Shown: positions 12,722-21,637, numbered from the stretch's first letter. The stretch: DNA of 64,000 nt from Corynebacterium qintianiae (GCF_011038645.2 NZ_CP064955.1:1178001-1242000), one strand, 5' to 3'. Translations and numbers: made by a program. The notes: a model not told the origin generated them from the letters alone.

Positions 12722-14068
12722 ATGAGCTTGACAGCATCCCACTTTGTCCCCACGCCCGTCGATGAGGTTTGGCGGTGGCACACCCGCCCGGGCGCCGTCG
12801 TCCGGCTCACCCCTCCGTTTATGCCCATGCGCCCTATCCGTCAGGCGCGCTCGCTTGCCGACGGCACAACCGTCTTTGCCCTGCCTGCCCGCCAGCGCTG
12901 GGTCGCGGAGCACGACCCCAACGGCTTCCGCGAGGGACACTCCTTCCGGGACACGGTGGTAAACCAGCCGTTCCGCGGTGCCACCAGGTGGGTGCACACG
13001 CACTCCTTCGAAGACGCTTCCGGAATGGGCACGCGCATCACCGACACCATCGACACCCGCGTCCCCGGGTTCCTGCTGGCACGCGCGGTCGCTTACCGCC
13101 AGCGCCAGCTCATCGGCGATGTCGAGTTCCTCTCCTCCCTGCCGGCGACGCGCCCGCTGACCGTTGCCGTGACGGGGGCCAGCGGCCTGGTGGGAACGGC
13201 GCTGTCGGCGCAGCTCACCACCGCCGGGCACACCGTTGTTCCCCTGACACGCGGCGCGGAAACCGCCGCGGGGGCGCGGTACTGGGATGTTGATGCGCCG
13301 GCGCCCGACCTCCTGCGCGGGGTGGATGCTGTTGTCCACCTCGCCGGGGAATCCATCATGGGGCGCTTCACCGCGGAGAAGAAGCGCCGCATTGAGGATT
13401 CGCGTGTGGGGCCGACGAAGCATCTCGCGCGCCTCGCTGCGGACAGCGGTATCTCCACGTTCATCTCCGCCTCCGGCGTCGGCTACTACGGCACCGACGC
13501 GGGCGGGCGCGAGCACGACGAGGGCGATCAGCGCGGGGCGGGATTCCTCGCCGGGGTTTGCGAGCGATGGGAGGAGGCCTCGCGCGCGGAGGGAATGCGC
13601 ACCGTCAACGTGCGTACCGGCCTCGCCCTCTCCGGCGCCGGCGGGTTGCTGCCCCTGCTCAAGCTCTCCGCGTCCACTGGCCTGGGGGCGCGTTTCGGCG
13701 CCGGGAAGTTCTGGATGAGCTGGATCTCGCTGGACGACCTGACGGACATCTACATCCGCGCCCTCGTGGACACTTCGGTCGAAGGGCCCGTCAACGCGAC
13801 CGCCCCGAACCCGGTGACCAACGAGGAATTCTCCGCCACCCTGACGAGCTTGTTGCACCGCCCCGATGTCGTGTCCATCCCGCGTTTCGCGCCGGCAGCG
13901 CTGCTCGGCAGGCAAGGCGCCGACGAGCTCGCGCTGGCGGACCAGCGCGTCATCCCGTCAGCTGCGCTCGCTGCGGGGGCGCGCATGCGCTACCCCACCC
14001 TTTTGAGCGCCCTCGCCCACGAGCTCGGGCGGGAGGCACTGGTAGAGCCTGCAGTGTCAGGGCCGTAA
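12722..14068 (+). CDS. SRPBCC domain fused to TIGR01777-type NAD-dependent epimerase
   Basis: The 448-residue product has two parts. Residues 1-140 resemble the ligand-binding SRPBCC/START-like cyclase domain (HFVPTPVDEVWRWHTRPGAVVRLTPPF; THSFEDASGMGTRITDTID). From about 146 a Rossmann fold starts with VAVTGASGLVGTAL, followed by DAVVHLAGESIMGRFTAEKKRRIEDSR and SASGVGYYG, as in the YfcH/SulA subfamily of atypical sugar epimerases. Substrate is unknown. The ATG at 12722, preceded by AAGG, is chosen because the domain starts directly after it; the frame is open to 12629. It diverges from pyrR. Confidence 0.85.
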   Translation: MSLTASHFVPTPVDEVWRWHTRPGAVVRLTPPFMPMRPIRQARSLADGTTVFALPARQRWVAEHDPNGFREGHSFRDTVVNQPFRGATRWVHTHSFEDASGMGTRITDTIDTRVPGFLLARAVAYRQRQLIGDVEFLSSLPATRPLTVAVTGASGLVGTALSAQLTTAGHTVVPLTRGAETAAGARYWDVDAPAPDLLRGVDAVVHLAGESIMGRFTAEKKRRIEDSRVGPTKHLARLAADSGISTFISASGVGYYGTDAGGREHDEGDQRGAGFLAGVCERWEEASRAEGMRTVNVRTGLALSGAGGLLPLLKLSASTGLGARFGAGKFWMSWISLDDLTDIYIRALVDTSVEGPVNATAPNPVTNEEFSATLTSLLHRPDVVSIPRFAPAALLGRQGADELALADQRVIPSAALAAGARMRYPTLLSALAHELGREALVEPAVSGP

Positions 14069-14071
14069 AGT
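14066..14071 (+). promoter_or_regulatory. -10 element of a probable leaderless ybjN-like transcript
   Basis: TAAAGT overlaps the stop codon of the upstream epimerase gene and ends 7 bases before the GTG at 14079, so the message may start at that codon. No clear -35 is visible. Confidence 0.4.
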
Positions 14072-14078
14072 CGGCGGG

Positions 14079-14549
14079 GTGAGCGAACAAACTACACCCG
14101 ATGACCCCAACAACGACGTCCGCCCGGTCGACCTCGACGCCGTGGCGGCGATCCTTGCTGCGGAGGCACTCGAGCACCGCGTGGAGGCAAGCGGCGTGCG
14201 TACCGGTTTCGTCAATGCGGCGATGGTTTTCGCCATCGACAACGACACCCTCGTTTTCGAGGCCGTCTGGCGCGGCGAATTCCCCAAGGAGACCGCCTCT
14301 CAGGTGCTCTACGCCTGCAACGAGCACAACCAGTCCACCTTCGCGCCCACGCTGCGCTTCTTCGAAAGCGGCGACGACACCCTCGCCATTAGCGCGGTGC
14401 GCACCCTGGACATCACCCACGGCGCGTCCTTCAACCAGCTCGGCGCCTTCACTGTCAGCTCCATCGACGCGACGCTGCAGGCATTCGACTTCCTCGCCGC
14501 CACATTCCCGACCCTGGTCACCTGGGAGGACCCCCACAATGAGCACTAG
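14079..14549 (+). CDS. YbjN-domain protein, first of a pair
   Basis: 156-residue acidic cytosolic protein without signal peptide. It shows the alpha/beta layout of the YbjN family, which resembles type III secretion chaperones: a helix with LDAVAAILAAEALEHRVEASGV, a strand with AAMVFAIDNDTLVFEAVWRGEFP, a helix with ASQVLYACNEHNQSTFAPTLRFFES and a C-terminal helix ATLQAFDFLAATFP. Biochemical function is unknown. The GTG start has no Shine-Dalgarno sequence but sits 7 bases after TAAAGT. Its stop overlaps the next gene, which has the same fold, by 11 bases, so the two are probably made together. Confidence 0.75.
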   Translation: MSEQTTPDDPNNDVRPVDLDAVAAILAAEALEHRVEASGVRTGFVNAAMVFAIDNDTLVFEAVWRGEFPKETASQVLYACNEHNQSTFAPTLRFFESGDDTLAISAVRTLDITHGASFNQLGAFTVSSIDATLQAFDFLAATFPTLVTWEDPHNEH

Positions 14550-15000
14550 CACTTTTGTCACCATCGACCGCGTCATCGCCGCGATGGAAAACCACGGCAT
14601 TTCGCTTGTCGACGACCCCTCCGGGCGCACCGCCCACGCCAACATCAACGGCTTTGAGGTCATGTTCGTCATCCTCGACTCGGTGCTGATCGTGCGCACT
14701 GCGTCGGCCACGGAGGTGCCCTCCGACACACCGGACCCGACTCTGTACCTGGCGGCGAACCAGCTCAATTCCTCGCTTGCGGGTGCCCGTGCCATCGTGG
14801 TGAACCGTCAGCAGAACATTACGGTGCGCACCGAGGCCGAGATCCAGGTGGCGGCTGGGCTGACAGAGCAGCAGCTTTCTTCCGCCCTGAAGCGTGCCGT
14901 CGACGGAATCCTCCACGCACAAGACGCGCTCACGGTCACCGCCGAGCACTTCGAGCAGCTGCGCGACGACGCGGCGGGCACTGCTGACCCGGGCGAGTGA
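14539..15000 (+). CDS. YbjN-domain protein, second of a pair
   Basis: 153-residue protein starting at the ATG at 14539, inside the 3' end of the preceding gene. Again a YbjN-like fold: FVTIDRVIAAMENHGISLVDDPS, then NINGFEVMFVILDSVLIVRTASATEVPS, then LYLAANQLNSSLAGARAIVVNRQQ and a long C-terminal helix with LSSALKRAVDGILHAQDALTVTAEHFEQL. GGAGGA lies upstream of the start. The two neighbours are diverged from each other rather than a recent duplication. Function unknown. Confidence 0.75.
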   Translation: MSTSTFVTIDRVIAAMENHGISLVDDPSGRTAHANINGFEVMFVILDSVLIVRTASATEVPSDTPDPTLYLAANQLNSSLAGARAIVVNRQQNITVRTEAEIQVAAGLTEQQLSSALKRAVDGILHAQDALTVTAEHFEQLRDDAAGTADPGE

Positions 15001-15031
15001 GAAAGGTTGCCCCGGGGGTTCAACTTTTCTC
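14999..15031. terminator. Inverted repeat between convergent genes
   Basis: GAGAAAGGTTG (14999-15009) pairs with CAACTTTTCTC (15021-15031) with one mismatch around a GC-rich 11-base loop. It sits exactly between the converging ybjN-like and ABC-importer genes and has T-rich right arms on the plus strand, so it can serve as a terminator. A further degenerate copy of CAAC-TTTCTCA at 15062-15073 hints at a repeated site. Confidence 0.5.
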
Positions 15032-15088
15032 AGTTTCGCCAGGTCAAATTTTCAGCGGCCCAACATTTCTCACTGCGCCGGGATCCTG

Positions 15089-15847
15089 CTAGCGGCCAAG
15101 CTCGTGGCTGAGCGCCTCGAGTTCCCCGCCGCCGGCCATGTGGTGGGTGAGTTCGTCGAGAGTGATCTCAGCCCGCTCGGCGATAAGTTCCTGGCGGCCG
15201 AGCTTGAGGATGGTGAAGGTGTCGCCCACCAGAAAAGCATGGTGAGGGTTGTGGGTCACCAGCACTACGGCCACGCCGCGGTCGCGGGCCGCGGCGACGA
15301 AACGCAGGACCACACCTGACTGCTTCACTCCCAGCGCCGCGGTGGGCTCGTCGAGGATGATCACCCGCGCGCCGAAGTGGATCGCGCGGGCAATGGCGAG
15401 CACCTGGCGCTGACCGCCGGAAAGTTTGCCCGCCTCGACGTCCACGTCTGGGATGTCGATGCCCATCTCCCTGAGCGCCGCGGCGCAGCGCTCGCGCATC
15501 TGCGCCTCCTTCAACGCCCCGAGGAAGCCGGAGATCTCGTTGCCGAGGAAGAAGTTGCGCCACACGCTGAGCGAATCGACGATCGCGAGGTTCTGGTAGA
15601 CGGTCGCGATGCCGCGGCCGATGGCGTCGCGGGGCGAGGAGAACGTGGCGGGGATGGCGTCGAGAAGCATCTCTCCGCTGGTTGGCTCGTGCAGACCCGA
15701 CAGGATCTTGATCAGGGTCGACTTGCCCGCGCCGTTGTCACCGAGCACGCAGACGACCTTGCCCGCCTCGATGTCGAGGTCGACACCGCGCAGGGCATGA
15801 AAAGCGCCGTAGGACTTAGTGATGTTCTCGAGCTGGATAATTGCCAT
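15089..15847 (-). CDS. Sugar-type ABC importer, ATP-binding protein
   Basis: 252-residue ATPase that would power the adjacent permease. Walker A GDNGAGKST (36-44), signature LSGGQRQ (142-148), Walker B VIILDEPTA (162-170) and a His switch in VLVTHNPHHA are all intact. It is similar to one half of the RbsA/XylG-type double ATPases of the carbohydrate uptake class 2 importers; single-domain versions of this kind usually form homodimers. It begins 8 bases after the permease stop. The sugar cannot be told from the sequence. Confidence 0.9.
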   Translation of the reverse strand: MAIIQLENITKSYGAFHALRGVDLDIEAGKVVCVLGDNGAGKSTLIKILSGLHEPTSGEMLLDAIPATFSSPRDAIGRGIATVYQNLAIVDSLSVWRNFFLGNEISGFLGALKEAQMRERCAAALREMGIDIPDVDVEAGKLSGGQRQVLAIARAIHFGARVIILDEPTAALGVKQSGVVLRFVAAARDRGVAVVLVTHNPHHAFLVGDTFTILKLGRQELIAERAEITLDELTHHMAGGGELEALSHELGR

Positions 15848-15855
15848 GTGCTCCC

Positions 15856-16890
15856 CTACCCGTTATTGGTGTACTTGGCGAAGGCGGTGTTGGTCAGCAC
15901 CGCGAATAACAGCATCGCGCCGAGGAAGAACATGAACCAATCCGGGTTCCAGCCCGCGTAGACGATGCCCTGGTTGGTCATGCCGAAGATCAGCGCGCCG
16001 ATCGCGGTACCGACTGCGGTCCCGCGGCCGCCGTTCATCGCGCAGCCGCCAATCACCGCGGCGATGATGTAGAGGAACTCGTTTCCGACTCCCTGCCCGG
16101 CCTGGATGGAGTCGAAGGCGAACAGGGTGTGCATGCCGACGAACCACGCCGCCAACGCGACGAGCATGAACAAGATGATCTTCACCCGGCCGACGGGAAC
16201 GCCCGAGGCGCGCGCGGCATCCTGGTTGCCGCCGACGGCGAAGATCCAGTTGCCGAAGGTTGTTTTGAACAAGACGAACGACGCGAGCGCGACGAAGATC
16301 AGCCACCACACGACCGTGATGCGGATGCTGACCCCGCCGACACTAAAGGAGCTGGCAAAGAAGGCGCGGGCGGAATCGAAACCCGCCATGTCGGCGATGC
16401 CGGGCGTGGCCACCTGGCCCGTCACGAGCTTGGTCACCGCCAGGTTTAGGCCCTGCAGCATGAGAAATGCCGCCAGCGTGATCAGGAAGCTGGGGATACC
16501 GGTGCGGGTCACCAGCACACCGTTGAGCGCGCCGATCGCCAGCGAAATGCCCAAAGCAATGAGGGCGCCGACCCACACGTTGAGGTGCAGGTTGTAGTTC
16601 AGCATTGTCGCAGCCAGCGCAGCGGTTGTCACCGCGACACCGCTGGAGAGGTCGAACTCGTCACCAATCATGAGCAGGCCGACGGCGACGGCCACAATGC
16701 CCAAGGTCGAGCTGGCGTAGAGGATCGTCGCCACCGCGTCCCACGAGCGGAACGCGGGCGCCACAACCATGAACAAGGCGAAGATCAGCGCCAGGCCCAG
16801 CAGGCTGGCGAGCTCGGGTCGCCTGATGAGCGCGGCGAAACCAGTGTGCCTCCGCAGCCGGTCCTCGCCGGGTTTCACTGCCGTGCTCAT
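15856..16890 (-). CDS. Sugar-type ABC importer, permease
   Basis: 344-residue integral membrane protein of the RbsC-like family (BPD_transp_2), with about eight to ten hydrophobic segments, for example LASLLGLALIFALFMVVAP and TLGIVAVAVGLLMIG. The conserved cytoplasmic segment NQDAARASGVPVGRVKI, where the ATPase docks, and GGCAMNGGRGTAVGTAIGALIFG are clear. The ATG at 16890 overlaps the stop of the binding protein by 4 bases; frame upstream of it is a shadow. Ends 8 bases before the ATPase gene. Confidence 0.9.
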   Translation of the reverse strand: MSTAVKPGEDRLRRHTGFAALIRRPELASLLGLALIFALFMVVAPAFRSWDAVATILYASSTLGIVAVAVGLLMIGDEFDLSSGVAVTTAALAATMLNYNLHLNVWVGALIALGISLAIGALNGVLVTRTGIPSFLITLAAFLMLQGLNLAVTKLVTGQVATPGIADMAGFDSARAFFASSFSVGGVSIRITVVWWLIFVALASFVLFKTTFGNWIFAVGGNQDAARASGVPVGRVKIILFMLVALAAWFVGMHTLFAFDSIQAGQGVGNEFLYIIAAVIGGCAMNGGRGTAVGTAIGALIFGMTNQGIVYAGWNPDWFMFFLGAMLLFAVLTNTAFAKYTNNG

Positions 16891-17885
16891 CGCATGCCAG
16901 CCTTGGCGGCCTCCGCGATCTTCTCCACATTTGTCGCGTCTACGAAGCTGGGTCCGGTGTAGACGGGCTGCCCGCCGCCAATGGTTCCGCCGTTGCGCTT
17001 GGCCAGCCAGAGCGAGTCCACCGCCAGGTAACCCTGGAGGTAGGGCTGCTGATCCACCGCCCACTTGACGCGGCCGTCAGCGATGGCGTCGACAAGCTCG
17101 GCGTTGGTGTCGAAGGTGGCTATTTCGGCGTCGGAACCCGCGTCCTTGACCGCGTCTACGGCGCGCATGGCAACCGGGGCCTGCAGGCCGAAGACTGTGT
17201 CGATACTTGGGTCCTGCGCGAGCTTGGCCTGCATCGTCGCCTGCGCGGAGACGAGGTCCTGCCCGTTGACGTACAGCAGCTCGACGTCGCCACCGGCGCC
17301 GAGGCCGTCCTTCACCCCGGCGCAGCGGGCCTCTTGGGAGGAATTGCCCTGCTCGTGGATGACGCAGAGCACGTTCTTCGCCCCCTCCTCCTTGAGGCGT
17401 CCACCGGCAGCGGTGCCGGCGACGGTCTCGTCTTGGCCGAAGAAGCCGCTCAGTCCGAAGTCCTGGTAGTTGTTCATGCCGGCGTTGAGCCCGACGGTGG
17501 GAATGCCCGCCTCGACGGCGCGCTGGGCGGCCGGCCCAATGGCCTCCGCGTTCGGCAGGGTGACGGCGATGCCGTCTACACCGGCGTCGATCGCAGACTG
17601 CACAAGATTCGCCTGGTTAGGGGCCTGCGGGTCGGAGGAGTAGCGCAGCTCGATGTTGTCTTTCGCGGCGGCGTCCTCTGCTCCCTTACGCACGAGGTCC
17701 CAAAACGTGTCGCCAGGTGCGCCGTGGGACACCATCGCGACCACGTAGCGGGGCGTGTCCACGCCACCGGCGAGGTCTCCTCCCTCCGCCGGGCGAGACG
17801 CACCGCCGGTGGACGAGCACGCGGCGAGCGCAGCGGCGACGCCCAAAGAAATGGCACTAGCAACAATCTTTTTAGCTTTAGTCAC
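16887..17885 (-). CDS. Sugar-type ABC importer, substrate-binding lipoprotein
   Basis: 332-residue lipoprotein with signal VTKAKKIVASAISLGVAAAL and lipobox LAAC, then a type I periplasmic binding fold of the ribose/inositol kind (YVVAMVSHGAPGDTFWDLVRKGAEDAA; VDGIAVTLPNAEAIGPAAQRAVEAGIPTVGLNAG; DAEIATFDTN). The first of three genes of the importer. The start is uncertain: GTG at 17885 or 17888 precedes the signal peptide; an upstream TTG at 17921 would add an odd hydrophilic stretch. No strong ribosome site is visible. No sugar kinase, isomerase or regulator lies beside it. Confidence 0.88.
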   Translation of the reverse strand: MTKAKKIVASAISLGVAAALAACSSTGGASRPAEGGDLAGGVDTPRYVVAMVSHGAPGDTFWDLVRKGAEDAAAKDNIELRYSSDPQAPNQANLVQSAIDAGVDGIAVTLPNAEAIGPAAQRAVEAGIPTVGLNAGMNNYQDFGLSGFFGQDETVAGTAAGGRLKEEGAKNVLCVIHEQGNSSQEARCAGVKDGLGAGGDVELLYVNGQDLVSAQATMQAKLAQDPSIDTVFGLQAPVAMRAVDAVKDAGSDAEIATFDTNAELVDAIADGRVKWAVDQQPYLQGYLAVDSLWLAKRNGGTIGGGQPVYTGPSFVDATNVEKIAEAAKAGMR

Positions 17886-17936
17886 CACACCATAGTGGGG
17901 TAGCCCATCTGACCTAGTCAAATGGGGTTTTGGCTG

Positions 17937-17951
17937 CTTGAATCGATCAAG
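17937..17951. promoter_or_regulatory. Palindrome upstream of the ABC importer
   Basis: CTTGA-ATCGA-TCAAG, a perfect 5-base dyad with 5-base spacer, about 50 bases upstream of the binding-protein start. Its position suits an operator for a sugar-responsive regulator, but none is encoded nearby, so this is a guess from symmetry and place. Confidence 0.3.
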
Positions 17952-17966
17952 AGCGGATGACCAGCG

Positions 17967-18010
17967 CCGTCAGTGAACAATTCAGTTCTCGGCCCGTCCC
18001 GTCAGTGAAC
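17967..18010. repeat. Two direct 12-base repeats between ABC importer and ppk2
   Basis: CCGTCAGTGAAC occurs at 17967-17978 and again at 17999-18010. The copies are 32 bases apart, about three turns of DNA, so a protein could bind both on one face. They lie upstream of the importer and downstream of ppk2. Confidence 0.5.
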
Positions 18011-18046
18011 CTCCCGAGCGAGGTAAAGCGGAACTAAAGGCGGACG

Positions 18047-18898
18047 TTAGGAATTAGCGAGGCGCTCGAGCTCGACCTCGGGATCGAAGTCGGCGTCGGG
18101 CCACGACAGGTTGAGCGACTTCAGCGCGTCGTACATCAGGGTCTTCACTACCGTCCGGCAGTAATCCTTGTTGTCGGACGGGATGCAGTACCACGGCGCG
18201 GCATCCGTCGACGTGCGCGTCATTGCGACCTGGTACGCGGCCATGTACTGCGACCAAAGCCTACGGTCGTCGATGTCTCCAGGGTTGTACTTCCAGTGCT
18301 TGTCCTCGCGCAGGATGCGCTCTTTGAGGTTTTCCGCCTGGAACTCGCGGGAAATGTGCGGCATGATCTTGATGATCTTCACGCCGCGCTCTACAAGCTT
18401 GTTCTCCCACTCGACGATCGCGCCGTAGCGGCGCTCGATCTCCTCCGGCGGTGCCATTTGCTTGACGCGCTGCACCAGGACATCCTCGTAGTGGGAGCGG
18501 TCGAACACCGAGATCATACCGGGCTCGGGCACGTGGGGCTCGAAGCGCCAGAGGAAGTCGTGCGCCCTTTCCTCCTCCGTCGGGGCGCCGAAGGCGCGCA
18601 CCTTCACGCCCTGGAGGTCCATGGTGGCGCCGATGACGTGGCGGACAATTCCGCCCTTTCCGGAGGTGTCCATCCCCTGCAACACCAGGAGCACCGAACC
18701 TGCTTCAGCGTTGTCGGCCCGGGAGTTGGCGTAGAGCATCTCCTGCAAGTTTTCCAGATCGTCGTCGTGGTGCCCGAAGGCCTCATCAATGTCGTCCTCG
18801 CCGTCGAGGCCCGGGGTCGCGGACGGGTCCACGTCCGCGATCTGGAAGTGCTCGTCCACCCGGAAAGCCTTGGCTTCCTCCACGTTGATCTTTGACAT
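18047..18898 (-). CDS. ppk2: Polyphosphate kinase 2 family protein
   Basis: Transfers phosphate between polyphosphate and a nucleoside mono- or diphosphate. The single-domain, 283-residue protein has Walker A GMDTSGKGG (75-83), the Walker B-like DRSHYEDV (133-140) and the lid with WKYNPGDIDDRRLWSQYMAAY. The N-terminus (DPSATPGLDGEDDIDEAF) resembles the PPK2-related subgroup TIGR03709, some of which act on AMP as well as ADP; nucleotide preference here is not known. A TAGAGT hexamer at 18936-18941 could be its -10 element. AAGGAG precedes the ATG. Confidence 0.88.
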   Translation of the reverse strand: MSKINVEEAKAFRVDEHFQIADVDPSATPGLDGEDDIDEAFGHHDDDLENLQEMLYANSRADNAEAGSVLLVLQGMDTSGKGGIVRHVIGATMDLQGVKVRAFGAPTEEERAHDFLWRFEPHVPEPGMISVFDRSHYEDVLVQRVKQMAPPEEIERRYGAIVEWENKLVERGVKIIKIMPHISREFQAENLKERILREDKHWKYNPGDIDDRRLWSQYMAAYQVAMTRTSTDAAPWYCIPSDNKDYCRTVVKTLMYDALKSLNLSWPDADFDPEVELERLANS

Positions 18899-18946
18899 GG
18901 TCGCTCCTTGCTGGGTTAGTTGCTACGAACCCCCAACTCTAGCGAT

Positions 18947-19480
18947 TCAAGCTTCGGGCTTGACGACGCCCGGCTCCGCCACAATCTCACCCACAAAGGT
19001 GTCCTCGGGCTCACCGGTCAAATCCAGAGCTTCCGGGGCTTCGGGAGCCTGCGACTGCACGATGTCATCGAGCACCGCGTGAATGTACGGCGGCGCGGCC
19101 TTACCCGCGTACTCCTCCGCCATGGCGAGCGCGTTGGAGATGGCGATGGGCGCGTCTATCTCCTCATTGAAGAGGATCTCCCAGGCGGAGACACGCAGAA
19201 TTTGGCGGTCGACGGCCGGAATACGGGCGAGCACCCAATTCTCGGAGAGAAACCGCTCGACGGCGTCGTCGACATCGTCGAGCTTCTCGGCCACACCCGC
19301 GACGATCGCGCGGGTGTATTCGGCGATGGGTGCGACGGCGTTGTGCGGATCCTGCGAGAGTTGGATGCGGTCCTCGACGACGGCGACTGGGTCGATGTCG
19401 CGCGTCTCGGCCTCGAACAGGATGTCCACGGCGCGGCGACGCGCCCGGTAACGCGCCCCGTGGCGCTTGTAATCAGCCAT
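18947..19480 (-). CDS. nusB: Transcription antitermination factor NusB
   Basis: Binds boxA RNA with NusE (S10) in rRNA antitermination. The 177-residue protein has the NusB helical core: [23 protein letters not shown], then [59 protein letters not shown]. The last 25 or so residues form an acidic tail not needed for the fold. The ATG overlaps the efp stop by one base (TAATG). Confidence 0.95.
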   Translation of the reverse strand: MADYKRHGARYRARRRAVDILFEAETRDIDPVAVVEDRIQLSQDPHNAVAPIAEYTRAIVAGVAEKLDDVDDAVERFLSENWVLARIPAVDRQILRVSAWEILFNEEIDAPIAISNALAMAEEYAGKAAPPYIHAVLDDIVQSQAPEAPEALDLTGEPEDTFVGEIVAEPGVVKPEA

Positions 19481-20043
19481 TACTGGTTGACACGGGAGAG
19501 GTACTCGCCCGTGCGGGTGTCCACCTTGACCACGTTGCCCGTTTCCAGGAAGAGCGGCACCTGGATCTCCGCACCGGTCTCGAGGGTGGCGGGCTTGGTG
19601 CCGCCGGTGGAGCGGTCGCCCTGCAGGCCAGGCTCGGTGTGCTCGACCTTCAGGTCGACGGAGATCGGCAGCTCCGCGAAGAGCGCCTCGCCCTCGTGGA
19701 AGGAGACCTGCACGCGCATGTTCTCGAGCAGGAAGCGGGCTGCGTCGCCGAATTTGTCGGCCGAAAGCTCGAACTGCTCGTAGGTCTTGTCGTCCATGAC
19801 AACATAGCTGGTGCCGTCGTTGTACAGGTAGGTCATGTCGCGGCGGTCCACCGTCGCGGTCTCCACCTTCACGCCCGCGTTCCAGGTCTTGTCCACGGTC
19901 TTGCCTGAGACGACATCCTTGAGCTTCGTGCGCACGAACGCGGGACCCTTGCCCGGCTTGACGTGCTGGAACTCAATGATCTGCTGCAGCTTGTTGTCAA
20001 CCTTGAGCACAAGACCGTTCTTGAAATCGGCGGTAGTTGCCAC
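19480..20043 (-). CDS. efp: Elongation factor P
   Basis: Relieves ribosomes stalled at polyproline stretches. The 187-residue product has the three-barrel layout, with loop I tip [10 protein letters not shown] carrying Lys32, the residue that is modified in some bacteria and thought to be unmodified in actinobacteria, and the C-terminal signature segment with [22 protein letters not shown]. The GTG at 20043 is preceded by GAAGGAAGG; the open frame before it is not coding. No lysine-modifying enzyme gene (epmA/epmB type) is seen in this window. Confidence 0.96.
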   Translation of the reverse strand: MATTADFKNGLVLKVDNKLQQIIEFQHVKPGKGPAFVRTKLKDVVSGKTVDKTWNAGVKVETATVDRRDMTYLYNDGTSYVVMDDKTYEQFELSADKFGDAARFLLENMRVQVSFHEGEALFAELPISVDLKVEHTEPGLQGDRSTGGTKPATLETGAEIQVPLFLETGNVVKVDTRTGEYLSRVNQ

Positions 20044-20112
20044 TTCTGAGCCTTCCTTCGGAGCTAGAGGATGGTATGCAAACACGACAATGCTACACCA
20101 CCGGGCAAATCG

Positions 20113-21204
20113 CTAAATCACGGTGAGCTGCTTGTCCCACTCCGTGATGATCTTCGGGGCACCCGACGTGATGATCAGCGTGTCTTCGATACGCACCCCG
20201 CCCTTGCCCGGAACGTAAACCCCGGGCTCGATGGTCAGCAGCATGTTTTCCTTGAGAACACCGGTTCCCGTGCGCGCAGCGGCAGGCGCCTCGTGAACCT
20301 CGAGACCGATTCCGTGACCCGTGGAATGCACGAAATAGTCCCCGTAGCCGGCTTCGACGATGACGTCGCGCGCGGCCCGGTCGACGTCGGCAAGCTTCGT
20401 GCCCGGGGTGGCCGCGGCGACCCCGGCGAGCTGGGCACGCAGGACCACATCGTAAATTTCGGCGGCGAAGTCGGTGGCGTGGCCGATGACGAAAGTGCGC
20501 GTCATATCCGAGTTGAAGCCGAGTCGGTGCATTCCGAAGTCAATGGTGACCAGGTCGCCGTCGACAAGCGTGCGGTCGCCGGCGTTGTAGTGGGGCATGG
20601 CTGAATTCGGCCCAGAGGCGACGATGGTGTCGAAGCTCGGGCGCTCCGCGCCAAGGACGCGCATGCGGTACTCCAAGTCCGCCGCGACGTCGCGCTCGGT
20701 ACGGCCGGCCGCCAACTCCCCGCTTGCAACGAGGCCGCTCAGGGCCTGCGCGGCGAGCTCCGCGGCCTCGGTGAGGCGCTGCAGCTCGAGTGGGTCCTTG
20801 GTCAGCCGGATCTCCTCCAGCACGCCCGTTACCGGCACAAGTGTGACACCCTCCGGACAGGCTTTCTTCAATCGCTCCAGGGCAGCGACAGAGACGTAAT
20901 CCGCCTCGAAGCCGACCCGGCGGCCTTCCGCGACGGAGGAGAGCAGGGCTTCGGCGCACTGCCGCTCGATCACGGCCTCGATGTCAGGGACCTCGGCGGC
21001 AATTTGGGTGGTGTAGCGGCCATCAGTGGATATCGACGCGGTGAGGTCCTTGGCCACTTTAAGCGCTGCATTCGAGCCGCTGAAACCGGACAGGTAGCGG
21101 ACGTGGATTAGGTTGGTCACCAACATCTCGTCGACACGCTGCGCCGCGAGCATGCTCGCCAGCTTGCGGCGGCGGGTGGCGAAACGGGTATCAACAAGCG
21201 GCAT
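20113..21204 (-). CDS. pepQ: Xaa-Pro peptidase, M24B family
   Basis: Cytosolic metallopeptidase cleaving Xaa-Pro bonds. The 363-residue protein has an N-terminal creatinase-type domain and a C-terminal pita-bread domain with metal ligands in [47 protein letters not shown] and RIEDT. Dipeptidase versus aminopeptidase P activity cannot be decided. AGGAGG precedes the ATG. Its start overlaps the end of aroQ by 14 bases, and efp follows after 69 bases, an order conserved in corynebacteria. Confidence 0.92.
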   Translation of the reverse strand: MPLVDTRFATRRRKLASMLAAQRVDEMLVTNLIHVRYLSGFSGSNAALKVAKDLTASISTDGRYTTQIAAEVPDIEAVIERQCAEALLSSVAEGRRVGFEADYVSVAALERLKKACPEGVTLVPVTGVLEEIRLTKDPLELQRLTEAAELAAQALSGLVASGELAAGRTERDVAADLEYRMRVLGAERPSFDTIVASGPNSAMPHYNAGDRTLVDGDLVTIDFGMHRLGFNSDMTRTFVIGHATDFAAEIYDVVLRAQLAGVAAATPGTKLADVDRAARDVIVEAGYGDYFVHSTGHGIGLEVHEAPAAARTGTGVLKENMLLTIEPGVYVPGKGGVRIEDTLIITSGAPKIITEWDKQLTVI

Positions 21205-21637
21205 GGTTCCTCCTGGCGAAATAGTCGAGCGCGAGGTCGTACCCCGTCGTCCCGAGGCCAGCGATCACACCGGCGGCAATCGGCGACAGGTACGAGTGGC
21301 GGCGGAACTCCTCGCGGGCGTGGACGTTGGAAATGTGGACCTCGATAAAACCCGCGCCGTCGGCAACCTCAGCCAGCGCATCACGCAACGCGACCGAGGT
21401 GTGGGTGAACCCGCCGGGGTTGATCACAACGGGCCAGCGGGCGTCGGCCGCCTCGTGCACCCAGCCAATCAATTCACCCTCGTGATTGGACTGGCGGCAC
21501 TCGAGATCCACGCCGAGTTCTCCGGCCTTCACACCCAGCCGCTTCTCGACGTCCGCGAGCGTCTCCGATCCGTAAACATCCGGCTGCCTCTTGCCCAGTC
21601 GATTGAGGTTCGGGCCATTAAGTACTAGAACCTTCAT
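21191..21637 (-). CDS. aroQ: 3-dehydroquinate dehydratase, type II
   Basis: Third step of the shikimate pathway: dehydrates 3-dehydroquinate to 3-dehydroshikimate. The 148-residue product has the type II signatures [18 protein letters not shown] with the catalytic Tyr22, [17 protein letters not shown], and [31 protein letters not shown]. Called aroD in some corynebacteria. Overlaps aroB by 4 bases at its start and pepQ by 14 at its end. Confidence 0.95.
   Translation of the reverse strand: MKVLVLNGPNLNRLGKRQPDVYGSETLADVEKRLGVKAGELGVDLECRQSNHEGELIGWVHEAADARWPVVINPGGFTHTSVALRDALAEVADGAGFIEVHISNVHAREEFRRHSYLSPIAAGVIAGLGTTGYDLALDYFARRNHAAC

Noticed and set aside
17886..17921. Longer start (TTG) for the ABC binding protein
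   Set aside because: It would add a hydrophilic stretch before the lipoprotein signal, and TTG codons without a ribosome site are unlikely. The TTGACT at this place looks more like a promoter box, but the spacing to a -10 is wrong.
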